From the NCBI GenBank assembly GCA_001303955.1, contig LJUP01000014.1, positions 1-32,960 on the forward strand: a stretch of DNA of 32,960 bases. Direction: 5' to 3'. Positions 8,346 through 16,205 of this stretch are shown here, in pieces (position 1 is the stretch's first letter; each line of letters opens with the position of its first letter). The DNA is from Bacteroides sp. SM23_62 (GTDB taxonomy: Bacteria > Bacteroidota > Bacteroidia > Bacteroidales > SM23-62). The notes beneath the pieces were generated by a model, which was not told the DNA's origin, searched no databases, and saw only the letters and a list, made by a program, of their open reading frames with translations. The position numbers and the translations under genes are program-made.

Positions 8346-11285
8346 TCAGTAGCGCGGGTCCGGCTTCACAGGCAGTTTGGCCAGTTTCTCGACGGTGATG
8401 CTGGGAAAGCCCAGTTCCTCTTCGACCTTCCCAAGGATCAGGTAGACACCGTATCCCCGGAAGGGATATTTTTTGAGTGACTTGGGAAAATGTATGGTGT
8501 CAAAAAACTCCCCTTCGGCATCGAGGAAGGCAGCAAAGTGCATCCATTCTTTTTTAACAGTCCGCACATTTTTGATGGTGACCAGGTTACCCACCATCCG
8601 CACCATCCTGCCCGTATGTTTCATCAGGTCGCGGGCCATGATCTCCCCCCTGAACGAGGTCTTCAGTAAATCGAAAGAGGTCAGGGTAACGGGGAAATCC
8701 AGCAGTTCTATTTCATCATAGACATCTTCCAGGGTGTTCTCCTCGAGTTCGGGAAGGGTAAACTTTTTTTCGGGTAGCTGGAAGAGGGACTTGTCCCGTT
8801 TCACCGTGGTGTTTTGTCCCAGTTGCATGTGGGCATCCCAGAGCAGTACCTTTTTTCCCTTGCCGGTGAAGCGGAAGGCATCGATGCGTATCAGGATGAC
8901 CAGCTGTTCGAGCCCGATGGGCACCCGGCTTACGAAGTTGTTAAGGCTTTTGTAGGGACCCCTGAGCTCACGTTCCTCCAGGATGGCGGAGATGGTTCTG
9001 GATTCAAGGTTGGATATATGGATGAATCCCAGGTAGATATCTTTCCCCCTGATGGAGGTCTTGGGCTGGCTGCGGTTGATGCAGGGCAGGTTGATCGTTG
9101 CCCCGCAGCGCCTGGCTTCGTTGACATAGACCCAGGTACGGTAGAACCCTCCGAAATTATTGATCACGGCCACCATGAATTCGAGGGGGAAATGGGACTT
9201 CAGATAGAGGCTCTGGAAGCTTTCCACGGCATAGGAGGCCGAATGGGCCTTGGAGAAGGAGTACCCGGCGAAGGATTCGATCTGCCGCCAGACCTCCCTG
9301 GTCAGTTCGTCCGTGTAGCCCCTGGCTTTGCAGTTCTCGAAATACCTGGCGGCAATCCGCTTGAATTCACTTTTGGAGCGGAATTTTCCGCTCATGGCCC
9401 TGCGAAGCACATCTGCATCGGCCAGGTCGAGTCCCGCGAAATGATGACAGATCTTGATCACATCTTCCTGGTAGACCATCACACCATAGGTTTCCTTCAG
9501 CTGCTCCTCCATGACCGGGTGGATATACTCAAACTCATCGGGATGATGGAAGCGCCATATATACTCCCGCATCATGCCTGACTTGGCCACCCCCGGCCGG
9601 ATGATGGAACTGGCCGCCACCAGGCCGAGGTAATTGTCACAACGGAGTTTTTTGAGGAGCCCCCTCATAGCGGGACTCTCCACATAGAAACATCCGTTGG
9701 TTTCTCCCCGTCTCAACTGGTCGCGCACCTTCGGGTCTTTCTTGAAGGCTTCCACGTCATGTACATCTATTTTCCTGCGCTGGTTATCCAGGACGATGTC
9801 CACACATTCCCTGATATGCCCGATACCCCGCTGGCTGAGGATATCAAGCTTCTCGAAACCGATCTCCTCGGCCACATACATGTCCCACTGCGTGGTCTGG
9901 AACCCCTTCGGGGGCATGTCCAGGGCCGTGTAGGCGGTGATGGGCGCTTCGGAGATAAGCACACCGCCTGCATGGATGCTCCGCTGGTTTGGGAAGTCCA
10001 TGATCTTATGCCCGATGTACATGATCTTCTCGGTGATCCGGCTGCGGTTCATCATGTCGTCGGGGTATTGCACCAGGTGGTCTATCTCCGTTTTTGGCAG
10101 TCCGTATACCTTGCCCAGTTCCCGGACGATGGAGCGGTCACGGAAGGTCGAGATGGTCCCCAGCAAAGCCGTATGCTTTTTCCCATAGCGCTTGAAGATA
10201 TAGTCCAGCACCTCGTCGCGCTCCTTCCAGGAATAGTCGATGTCGAAGTCCGGTGGACTTGTCCGCTTTGGGTTGATGAAACGCTCGAAATACAGGTCCA
10301 GTTCGATGGGGTCCACATCCGTGATCTTCAGGCAGTAGGCCACCACCGAGTTGGCCCCGCTGCCCCGTCCCACATGGTAGAACCCCCTGGACATGGAGTA
10401 GCGGATGATATCCCAGGTGATCAGGAAATAGGCCGAGAATCCCATGCGGTCGATGATCTCCAGCTCATGTTTGACACGCTGGCTGGCTTCCGGGTTGTGC
10501 TTACCGTAACGGTAGACCATGCCGTCGAGGGCCAGTTTTTCCAGCAGCAACTTGTCATCATAGCGGCTTCCGGTGAAACAGTCCTTGTTCTTGATGGTGC
10601 TGAAATCAAAATCGATGTGGGCGTCCCCCAGCAAATGCTCCGTGTTCCGGATGACATCCGGATAGGATCTGAAGGCTTCCAGGAGCTGGTCCAGCGGTCG
10701 GAAATGTTCGTCGGCAGCCGCCAGGTGTTCTCCGTTGATCTTGCTCAGCAGGGTATTGTTATCGACCGCCCTGAGGTGCCTGTGGATGGCATAATCGTCT
10801 TTCGTCCCGAAGGTGACCGACTGGTTGATGACCAGCTTTGAAGGCTTGTGCCTGAAAGGGGAGGAAAAGAGCCTGCGAACTTCCGAAGGCCGGATACCGG
10901 CGTATTCGTTGTCGAGCAGCTGGGCGGGGGTCTTGCTGCCGAAAGGAAAGATGGTCCACGCATCCTTAAAGGGCGGGGGATCGGCGGGCAGCGGCTGCTT
11001 GTTGACATTGCATGCCGTGAGGAATTCATTCAGTTCGCGGAAACCATCGTTGTTGCGTGCCACCCCGGTATATAGCAGCCGGTTTCCGTCACGGAACTCA
11101 ATTCCCGCGACGGGATGTATGCCGTGCTGCCGGCATGCCTTGATGAAATCCATGATGCCCATGGAGTTGTTGATGTCGGTCAGGGCCAGTGCCTGCACAC
11201 CCCTCCCGGCGGCCTGTTCAACCAGGGTTTCCACGGACATGGTGCCGTAGCGCAGGCTGTAATATGAATGGCAATTCAAATACAT
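8346..11285 (-). CDS. dnaE: Short DnaE-type DNA polymerase III alpha subunit (probably translesion type)
   Basis: 979 residues. C-family polymerase: VGRGSGANSVVAYCLKITD (about 305-323), PDFDIDYS with the catalytic Asp-x-Asp at 348/350, and the third Asp at 481 in EKLDILSQRG; also MVYQEDVIKICH (603 on), DADVLRRAMSGK (623-634) and FAGYSFSKAHSASYA (672-686). An N-terminal PHP domain is present but its metal site is degenerate: the usual HxH is Asn4-Cys-His6, and the usual TDH is Thr-Asp-Ile38. After an HhH region (about 790-808) comes an OB-like fold (about 890-955) and the protein then stops; replicative DnaE has a further tau-binding domain and about 1150 residues. It follows the Y-family polymerase by 54 bases. 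These features favour a damage-inducible accessory polymerase, comparable to DnaE2/ImuC. Confidence 0.93.
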   Translation of the reverse strand: MYLNCHSYYSLRYGTMSVETLVEQAAGRGVQALALTDINNSMGIMDFIKACRQHGIHPVAGIEFRDGNRLLYTGVARNNDGFRELNEFLTACNVNKQPLPADPPPFKDAWTIFPFGSKTPAQLLDNEYAGIRPSEVRRLFSSPFRHKPSKLVINQSVTFGTKDDYAIHRHLRAVDNNTLLSKINGEHLAAADEHFRPLDQLLEAFRSYPDVIRNTEHLLGDAHIDFDFSTIKNKDCFTGSRYDDKLLLEKLALDGMVYRYGKHNPEASQRVKHELEIIDRMGFSAYFLITWDIIRYSMSRGFYHVGRGSGANSVVAYCLKITDVDPIELDLYFERFINPKRTSPPDFDIDYSWKERDEVLDYIFKRYGKKHTALLGTISTFRDRSIVRELGKVYGLPKTEIDHLVQYPDDMMNRSRITEKIMYIGHKIMDFPNQRSIHAGGVLISEAPITAYTALDMPPKGFQTTQWDMYVAEEIGFEKLDILSQRGIGHIRECVDIVLDNQRRKIDVHDVEAFKKDPKVRDQLRRGETNGCFYVESPAMRGLLKKLRCDNYLGLVAASSIIRPGVAKSGMMREYIWRFHHPDEFEYIHPVMEEQLKETYGVMVYQEDVIKICHHFAGLDLADADVLRRAMSGKFRSKSEFKRIAARYFENCKARGYTDELTREVWRQIESFAGYSFSKAHSASYAVESFQSLYLKSHFPLEFMVAVINNFGGFYRTWVYVNEARRCGATINLPCINRSQPKTSIRGKDIYLGFIHISNLESRTISAILEERELRGPYKSLNNFVSRVPIGLEQLVILIRIDAFRFTGKGKKVLLWDAHMQLGQNTTVKRDKSLFQLPEKKFTLPELEENTLEDVYDEIELLDFPVTLTSFDLLKTSFRGEIMARDLMKHTGRMVRMVGNLVTIKNVRTVKKEWMHFAAFLDAEGEFFDTIHFPKSLKKYPFRGYGVYLILGKVEEELGFPSITVEKLAKLPVKPDPRY

Positions 11286-11339
11286 ATGAAGGCATGGGTT
11301 TGGGTGTGATCATGAATGGATGCAAAATCAAAACCGATG

Positions 11340-12659
11340 CTAGGTTCGGTTTCCCGTGAGATAATCCGGGCGGTTGATCTTCCACAGCCGTTTGAAAGTG
11401 CTGCCCCCGACCTGCCAGCTGGCCCGCTGATCGATTTCCTCCGGCAGGGGCCTGCCCGGTCTCAGCTCATCCTCGGTTTCTTTCATCTTCTCCCGGTTGC
11501 TGACCCCCACGGCCCTCCGTACCGATTTTTTCCCGTAGCGGTTCCGGAGCTTATCGAGGGTCAGGTACAGCCGGATCATCTCCGGGGTGTCCTCGAACAG
11601 GTCCAGTTGCTGCACCCCGCCGACCAGGTGGCTGAGCCTGACCCCAATCAGCCGGATCAGGATCCTGCGCTGGTAGAGCCGGTCGAACAATTCCTTGGCG
11701 GCCGGGATCAGCACGTGATCGAAAGAGGTGTAGGGGATGTGCTTCTGCAGGGTGTGGGTGTCGAAATTGGAATACCTGATCTTCACCGTGATGCAGGCTG
11801 TCAGTTTCTGTTTTTTCCGCAGGTCATAGGCCAGCCTTTCCACCATGCTGACCAGCAGTTCCTTCATGTGGACCACGTCGGTGCTGTCTTTTTCAAAGGT
11901 CCTTTCCGTGCTGATGGATTTGCGCTCCGAATAAGGCCTGACGGGAGCAGCATCGATCCCGTTGGCCCTTTTCCATACCTCGTTGCCGTTCTTGCCCAGC
12001 ACCTTCTCCATCATCTCCACGGGCATCTCCTGCAGGGTCCGGATCTTCTGTATGCCCATCGACCGCAGCAGGTGATAGGTTTTGTCACCGATCATCGGGA
12101 TCTTCCGTATGGAAAGCGGGGAAAGGAAAGGGATGACCCGGGATCTGACCACCTCCAGCTCCCCGTTGGGCTTGGCTTCTCCCGTGGCGATCTTGGAAAC
12201 GGTCTTGTTCACCGAAAGCCCGTACGAGATCGGCAGTCCCGTATGCCGGATAATCTTCTGGCGCAGCTCGTGCGTCCATTTCATGCAGCCGAAGAAACGG
12301 TCCATGCCCGATATGTCTATGTAATGCTCGTCGATGGAGGCCTTTTCATACAAAGGTGCTTCCTCGGCGATGATATCGGTCACCAGGCGGGAATATTTCG
12401 TGTACATTTCCCCGTCCCCCCGGATGATGACCGCATCGTTGCAAAGGTTCCTGGCCAGTTTCATGGGCATGGCCGAATGCACCCCGTATTGCCTCGCCTC
12501 ATAGCTGCAGCTGGCCACCACCGCCCGGTCTGAAAGTCCACCAATGATCACCGGTTTCCCCACCAGGCTGCTGTCCCTCAGACGCTCGACCGATACGAAG
12601 AAGGTATCCAGGTCGAGGTGCACGATATTTCTTTCCCTCATATCCAAAAAAAAATCCAT
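11340..12659 (-). CDS. dinB: Y-family translesion DNA polymerase (DinB/UmuC-like)
   Basis: 439 residues from the ATG at 12659; an in-frame ATG at 12641 (residue 7) is an alternative. Catalytic acids: Asp16 in HLDLDTFF and Asp110-Glu111 in SIDEHY. The steric-gate position is Phe21. Palm, fingers, thumb (HhH-like IPMIGDKTYHLL at about 187-198) and little finger follow in normal order. A near-consensus beta-clamp motif QQLDLF sits at residues 350-355, then a UmuC-type tail (LDKLRNRYGKKSVRRA, 368-383) and about 55 more basic residues. It is the first gene after the divergent intergenic region and heads the unit dinB-dnaE-CHAD-coiled-coil. The unit is likely controlled by the divergent LexA-like repressor; a gene for an ImuB or ImuA partner is not seen. 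Confidence 0.92.
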   Translation of the reverse strand: MDFFLDMRERNIVHLDLDTFFVSVERLRDSSLVGKPVIIGGLSDRAVVASCSYEARQYGVHSAMPMKLARNLCNDAVIIRGDGEMYTKYSRLVTDIIAEEAPLYEKASIDEHYIDISGMDRFFGCMKWTHELRQKIIRHTGLPISYGLSVNKTVSKIATGEAKPNGELEVVRSRVIPFLSPLSIRKIPMIGDKTYHLLRSMGIQKIRTLQEMPVEMMEKVLGKNGNEVWKRANGIDAAPVRPYSERKSISTERTFEKDSTDVVHMKELLVSMVERLAYDLRKKQKLTACITVKIRYSNFDTHTLQKHIPYTSFDHVLIPAAKELFDRLYQRRILIRLIGVRLSHLVGGVQQLDLFEDTPEMIRLYLTLDKLRNRYGKKSVRRAVGVSNREKMKETEDELRPGRPLPEEIDQRASWQVGGSTFKRLWKINRPDYLTGNRT

Positions 12660-12694
12660 AAATATTTTGTTTTTTAAATATTTGTTGTAATTTT

Positions 12695-12709
12695 GATTAG
12701 AATTTAGTC
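12695..12709. promoter_or_regulatory. Candidate operator dyad 1 of the mutagenesis cassette
   Basis: GATTA-N5-TAGTC is an imperfect 15-bp dyad between the divergent dinB and repressor genes. It shares the pattern GATTA-N5-TARTC with a second site 24 bp away, centre to centre. Tandem similar dyads in a repressor-polymerase intergenic region are what one expects of operators; binding is inferred. Confidence 0.4.
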
Positions 12710-12718
12710 ATAATATAC

Positions 12719-12733
12719 GATTAAAATATAATC
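12719..12733. promoter_or_regulatory. Candidate operator dyad 2 of the mutagenesis cassette
   Basis: GATTA-AAATA-TAATC is a dyad with perfect 5-bp arms, of the same pattern as the site at 12695-12709. On the minus strand it overlaps a TTGATT (12730-12735) which, with TATGAC 17 bases on, could be a promoter for dinB. That promoter reading is tentative. Confidence 0.42.
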
Positions 12734-12797
12734 AATTCGGTTGAAAAAATAAAGAAACCGGGGAAATATTTTTATCTGACCATCAAAAAAAAATGTC

Positions 12798-13607
12798 ATG
12801 TATTTTGCACAGAACATCAAGCTCCTCCGCAAGCGGAGGAACCGGACACAGGATGAACTGGCCCATATCCTGGGCATGAAGCGCTCCACGCTGAGCGGGT
12901 ATGAGAACGAGGTGGCCGAGCCCAGCATACAGGCCCTGATGTCATTCTCGAAATATTTCGGGGTGGCGGTGGATACCCTGATCAGGATCAACCTGGAAAG
13001 CCTGTCGGAAAGCCAGCTATCGGAACTGGAAAGGGGCAACGACATATACCTCCGGGGCAGCAAATTGCGGGTGCTGGCCACCACGGTCGATGAAGACAAC
13101 GAGGAAAACATCGAGCTGGTGAATGAAAAAGCCAAGGCCGGGTATACCAGCGGATTTGCAGACCCGGAATTCATACAGCAGCTGCCGACCTTCCAGCTGC
13201 CTTTCCTGTCCCCGAGCAGGAAATACAGGACTTTCCAGCTGTCGGGGGATTCCATGCTTCCCATCCCGGACAAGGCCTGGGTGACCGGGGAATTTATGCA
13301 GGACTGGAATGATATCGTCACCGGGGAAGCTTATGTCGTGCTGACCCTGGATGACGGGATCATCTTCAAGATCATCGAGAACTTGCTGGAAAAAGAGCAT
13401 AAGCTTACCCTGTTTTCCCTGAACCCGGTATATGAACCTTTCGATGTGAATGTCAATGAGATCAAGGAAGTCTGGCGGTTTGTCAACTATATCAGTTCCG
13501 AGATCCCGGAACCGGTATTGCCGGAGGAAGAACTGATCAGGACCGTTGCCCACCTGAAGCACGACATGGACATCCTGAAAAAGACAGTGCTCCGGAAGAA
13601 GCGTTAA
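12798..13607 (+). CDS. XRE-type helix-turn-helix repressor with self-cleaving S24 (LexA-like) domain
   Basis: 269 residues. N-terminal XRE HTH at about 5-60 (KRRNRTQDELAHILG, STLSGYENEVAEPS). The C-terminal part is an S24 peptidase domain: a potential cleavage site Ala114-Gly115 (KAKAGYTSG), nucleophile Ser152 in SGDSM and general base Lys191 in IIFKII. The Ser-Lys spacing of 39 and site-Ser spacing of 38 are close to LexA (37 and 35). Known relatives are induced to cleave themselves by RecA filaments on damaged DNA, which relieves repression. A basic helical tail (about 245-269) follows. It is divergent from dinB-dnaE, so it most likely represses that unit and itself. An ATG at 12793 is out of frame; the start at 12798 begins right at the HTH. 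Confidence 0.9.
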   Translation: MYFAQNIKLLRKRRNRTQDELAHILGMKRSTLSGYENEVAEPSIQALMSFSKYFGVAVDTLIRINLESLSESQLSELERGNDIYLRGSKLRVLATTVDEDNEENIELVNEKAKAGYTSGFADPEFIQQLPTFQLPFLSPSRKYRTFQLSGDSMLPIPDKAWVTGEFMQDWNDIVTGEAYVVLTLDDGIIFKIIENLLEKEHKLTLFSLNPVYEPFDVNVNEIKEVWRFVNYISSEIPEPVLPEEELIRTVAHLKHDMDILKKTVLRKKR

Positions 13608-13692
13608 TATGCTTCCCCGGCCACTTCACATAATGACTGATCCCAGGAAAGCGATGGATTGAATGACATTTAAACTGCAATACTGTTGAGGC

Positions 13693-14142
13693 ATGAAGAA
13701 TAATGATGAAAAATCGAATAAAGAGATCATCAGGGAATATATTGAGGTAGTTCTTAATGAAGGCAAATCTGATAAAATAGCAGACTACATTTCCAAAGAT
13801 TATGCAGAGGTTTATGACGGTAAGCGGTTTGAATTAGGGATCAATGGGGCATATGATCATATAGCCGGGGTTCGTAAAACGTATCCGGATATTCAAATGG
13901 CGGTGGATAGGCAGATTTCTGAAGGAGAATGGGTCGCAACCAGTTATACCATGAGTGGCACTGAGTGGCTTGGAATAAAACCTACCGGTAATAAAATTAC
14001 TGTCACTGGTGTGAATATTGACAGGGTCGTTAATGGCAAAATCATTGAACACGGAGGTGCAGCCAACCTCCTGGAACCAATGTTAAGAATTGGAGCCATT
14101 AAAATAATCGGCCTTGGTGAAAATGAGTTCAGGGCTGGATGA
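13693..14142 (+). CDS. SnoaL-like / ester cyclase family protein (NTF2-like fold)
   Basis: 149 residues, no signal peptide. The layout is that of the SnoaL-like ester cyclase group: helix NKEIIREYIEVVLNEG at the N-terminus, YISKDYAEV, then GINGAYDHIAGVRKTYPDIQM, a core strand EGEWVATSYTMSGTEWLGIKPTG (as two adjacent strands) and the exit motif VNIDRVVNGKIIEHGG. These are NTF2-like cone-shaped proteins, some of which bind or cyclise small molecules; most bacterial members have no assigned substrate. The 3' tail (LEPMLRIGAIKII) is similar to what is seen in other Bacteroidota members. It has its own 5' region and is separated by 82 bases from the OsmC-family gene. Confidence 0.82.
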   Translation: MKNNDEKSNKEIIREYIEVVLNEGKSDKIADYISKDYAEVYDGKRFELGINGAYDHIAGVRKTYPDIQMAVDRQISEGEWVATSYTMSGTEWLGIKPTGNKITVTGVNIDRVVNGKIIEHGGAANLLEPMLRIGAIKIIGLGENEFRAG

Positions 14143-14165
14143 TGTTTACATTTAAGAGTTTTAAG

Positions 14166-14197
14166 TCTGGTTTTATTGAAAAACTATCTTAATTTTG
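14166..14197 (+). promoter_or_regulatory. Bacteroidota-type promoter before the OsmC-family gene
   Basis: TAATTTTG at 14190-14197 fits TAnnTTTG exactly. TCTG at 14166-14169, 20 bases upstream, is a 3-of-4 match to the TTTG -33 element. Transcription would start near 14204, about 21 bases before the ATG at 14225. Confidence 0.5.
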
Positions 14198-14224
14198 AGA
14201 CCTATATAAACAAAATCCAGACTT

Positions 14225-14644
14225 ATGGCAATAAGAACAGCAAATGCAAAATGGAACGGGACCCTGAAAGAGGGTAATGGTAAGATGAATTTTAGTAATT
14301 ACAGCGGGCCATACACCTTCAAGTCCCGTTTTGAGGAAGGTGACGGGACCAACCCGGAAGAACTCGCAGGGGCTGCCATTGCAGGTTGTTATTCCATGTT
14401 TTTAGCCGCCCTGATAAGCGGGGAAAATCTTACCCCTGAGCGTGTGGAGACAAGCGCAAAGGTCTACCTGGAACGCGACGATGTAGGTCCGGTCATAACG
14501 ACCATTGAACTGAACACCCAGGTGAAATGTGAAGGATTGTCCCATGATAAATTTGATGAGCTGGCAGCAGCTGCCAAGGAAAAATGCCCTATTTCCAGGT
14601 TATATGCCTCCGCTGAGAAAAAGCTTGAAGCCAAACTTATTTAA
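14225..14644 (+). CDS. OsmC-family peroxiredoxin-like protein
   Basis: 139 residues. OsmC/Ohr proteins reduce organic hydroperoxides using two Cys residues. Both are present: Cys55 in AIAGCYSMFL and Cys121 in KEKCPISRLY; an extra Cys102 is also seen. The usual N-terminal segment GPYTFKSRFEEGDGTNPEEL is present as well. The SRFE and NPEEL elements place it with the OsmC subgroup rather than Ohr. Cytoplasmic, no signal peptide. It is preceded by a reasonable promoter and followed after 19 bases by the GNAT gene, with which it may be co-transcribed. Confidence 0.9.
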   Translation: MAIRTANAKWNGTLKEGNGKMNFSNYSGPYTFKSRFEEGDGTNPEELAGAAIAGCYSMFLAALISGENLTPERVETSAKVYLERDDVGPVITTIELNTQVKCEGLSHDKFDELAAAAKEKCPISRLYASAEKKLEAKLI

Positions 14645-14663
14645 AGCCTGACCAGGCTATGCA

Positions 14664-15254
14664 ATGAGAAAAGCAGGAATTGCTGAGAAGGATAAGGTAA
14701 TTGATATCATTTCCAGCACCTTTGAAACCAATCCGGGTGTAAACTGGCTGATAACAAAAAAGGGGAGCCATAAAAAGAAGATACAAAGACTGGCCTGCTA
14801 CGCATTCCTCAGATCATTTCTGAGGGAAGGAGCTTATATTTCTTCCAATGAAAAGGGCATTGCCCTGTGCTACAGATTTAACCACAGGGTATTATCAATC
14901 AGAGAGCTGATATACCAGTTGCGGTTTGCACTATTCTCCATCAATCCCTGGCGAATCCCGAAAGCCTTAAGAAGGGAGTCATACAGGAAGAGTAAACGTC
15001 CCGCTTCTGGCAACTATCTGTATTTCTGGTTTTTAGGTGTATTACCGGGAGGTGGGGGGAGCAGTATTTGAATTGCGGGATGCCATTTTCGAACTGGCAC
15101 ACGGGAAAACCTTCCCATTTATTTGGAAACTGCCATGGAGAGAACCAGGGTGGCCTATGAGAGGTATGGGTTTGAAACATTTCATTACTGGGAAGATCCT
15201 GCAGAAAACATCAAATTCTGGTTTATGAAATGGGAGCCGTCAAGCCGGTCATAG
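14664..15254 (+). pseudogene. GNAT-family N-acetyltransferase, broken by two compensating frameshifts
   Basis: The reading frame from 14664 gives a normal GNAT N-terminus up to FWFLGVLPGG, then meets TGA at 15069. Removing one G from the G6 run (15054-15059) restores GAVFELRDAIFELAHGK; adding one A in the A4 run (15106-15109) then gives NLPIYLETAMERTRVAYER and YGFETFHYWEDPAENIKFW, ending at the TAG at 15252-15254 in the original frame. LPIYLET and YERYGFE are typical GNAT C-terminal motifs. So the full gene would encode about 196 residues. Both changes are in homopolymers, so sequencing or assembly errors are a likely cause; a real pseudogene is possible. The predicted end overlaps the next gene by 25 bases. 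Confidence 0.78.
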
Positions 15255-16057
15255 GAATATGTATGTTTGCCTTTTTTGTTCTGATATCCTGTATCAGCAC
15301 AGATGGAGAAGAACGTAGGGGCGGGTCCCCGGTACAAGATCAACATACCCTTATCGACACTGCCGGTAAAACCATCTTCAAACGCTTTGATCCACCCCCT
15401 GGATTCTCGCGAACAGTGATTGATACCTTTTCATTTGGTTTTTTTCTCAGGCATTTGAAGTTGAAAACCTTTGGTACCAGGGTCAGATATTATAATGGAC
15501 AGCCAAAGAACAAACCCAATGTCTATATCTCCGTCATCGATATGGACATCGGAAACAGGGATTTACAACAATGTGCGGATGCCATTATGAGATTAAGGTC
15601 GGAATTCCTGTATGCCAGGCAAAGATACCATGATATTCACTTCAACTTTGTTTCAGATGGCAGACCGAGGTTCTATGAAGATTTCGTTGAAGGAGACCAT
15701 TCTTATGAGAAGTTCAGGGAATACCTGGATTATATCTTTGCCTATGCCAATACCAGATCGCTTGAACAGGAACTGATACCTGTAGGAAGCATCCTTGAGA
15801 TCAGGATCGGGGATGTATTTATACAAACGGGAAATCCGTATGGACATGCGGTCATTGTTACTGATATGGCGGAAAACATTGACACCGGGGAAAAAGTGTA
15901 TATGCTTGCCCAGGGTTATATGCCTGCCCAGGATATACAGGTCCTTGTCAACAGGGAAAATACAATGATCTCTCCATGGTATACACTCGGTGAGGGTCCA
16001 ATAGAGACGCCGGAATGGACTTTTATGCCTGTTGACCTGAAGCGCTTCCACGATTGA
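15230..16057 (+). CDS. DUF4846 lipoprotein
   Basis: 275 residues. N-terminus MGAVKPVIGICMFAFFVLISC: Lys5, hydrophobic core and a lipobox LIS-Cys21, so a lipoprotein anchored in the inner or outer membrane is likely. The rest matches DUF4846: FDPPPGFSR, FGFFLRHLKLK, VISVIDMDIGN-type strand followed by DLQQCADAIMRLRSEFLY, and later IGDVFIQTGNPYGHAVIVTDMAE near residues 195-217. Function is not established for the family. The start lies inside the GNAT 3' end (a 25-base overlap in the repaired gene), so the genes are probably translated together; ATG15263 would lose the basic n-region. Confidence 0.85.
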   Translation: MGAVKPVIGICMFAFFVLISCISTDGEERRGGSPVQDQHTLIDTAGKTIFKRFDPPPGFSRTVIDTFSFGFFLRHLKLKTFGTRVRYYNGQPKNKPNVYISVIDMDIGNRDLQQCADAIMRLRSEFLYARQRYHDIHFNFVSDGRPRFYEDFVEGDHSYEKFREYLDYIFAYANTRSLEQELIPVGSILEIRIGDVFIQTGNPYGHAVIVTDMAENIDTGEKVYMLAQGYMPAQDIQVLVNRENTMISPWYTLGEGPIETPEWTFMPVDLKRFHD

Positions 16058-16076
16058 TTTGTCCGGATCATGTTGC

Positions 16077-16106
16077 TCCCGGATCCATTGACAGATTGAT
16101 CCGGGA
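16077..16106 (+). terminator. Hairpin after the DUF4846 gene, terminator-like
   Basis: A 9-bp perfect stem (TCCCGGATC at 16077-16085 with GATCCGGGA at 16098-16106) and a 12-nt loop, 20 bases after the stop. No T run follows, so it may instead protect the mRNA 3' end. Confidence 0.5.
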
Positions 16107-16205
16107 CCATATATCATGTGACCGATTAGGGAATATTTTGTCATAATATAAATTGTCCTTATTTTAATTTAGAGCCATTACCTAAAAACCATTTAGATCA
16201 GAAAC

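Noticed and set aside
8814-9581. A 255-codon plus-strand open frame opposite dnaE
   Set aside because: Antisense shadow of the polymerase; no domain and no plausible promoter or partner.
9759-10841. A 360-codon plus-strand open frame opposite the dnaE-like gene
   Set aside because: It is antisense to conserved polymerase motifs, has low-complexity Val/Asp/His/Gln composition and no recognisable domain. Long antisense frames are expected opposite GC-biased codons.
11316-12533. A 405-codon plus-strand open frame opposite dinB
   Set aside because: Same reason: antisense to a clear Y-family polymerase, with Pro/Gln/His-rich composition and no motif.
15037-15228. A separate small gene in the +1 frame
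   Set aside because: Its first part is the middle of the GNAT protein after a frameshift and its second part is out of frame; it is explained by the two indels.
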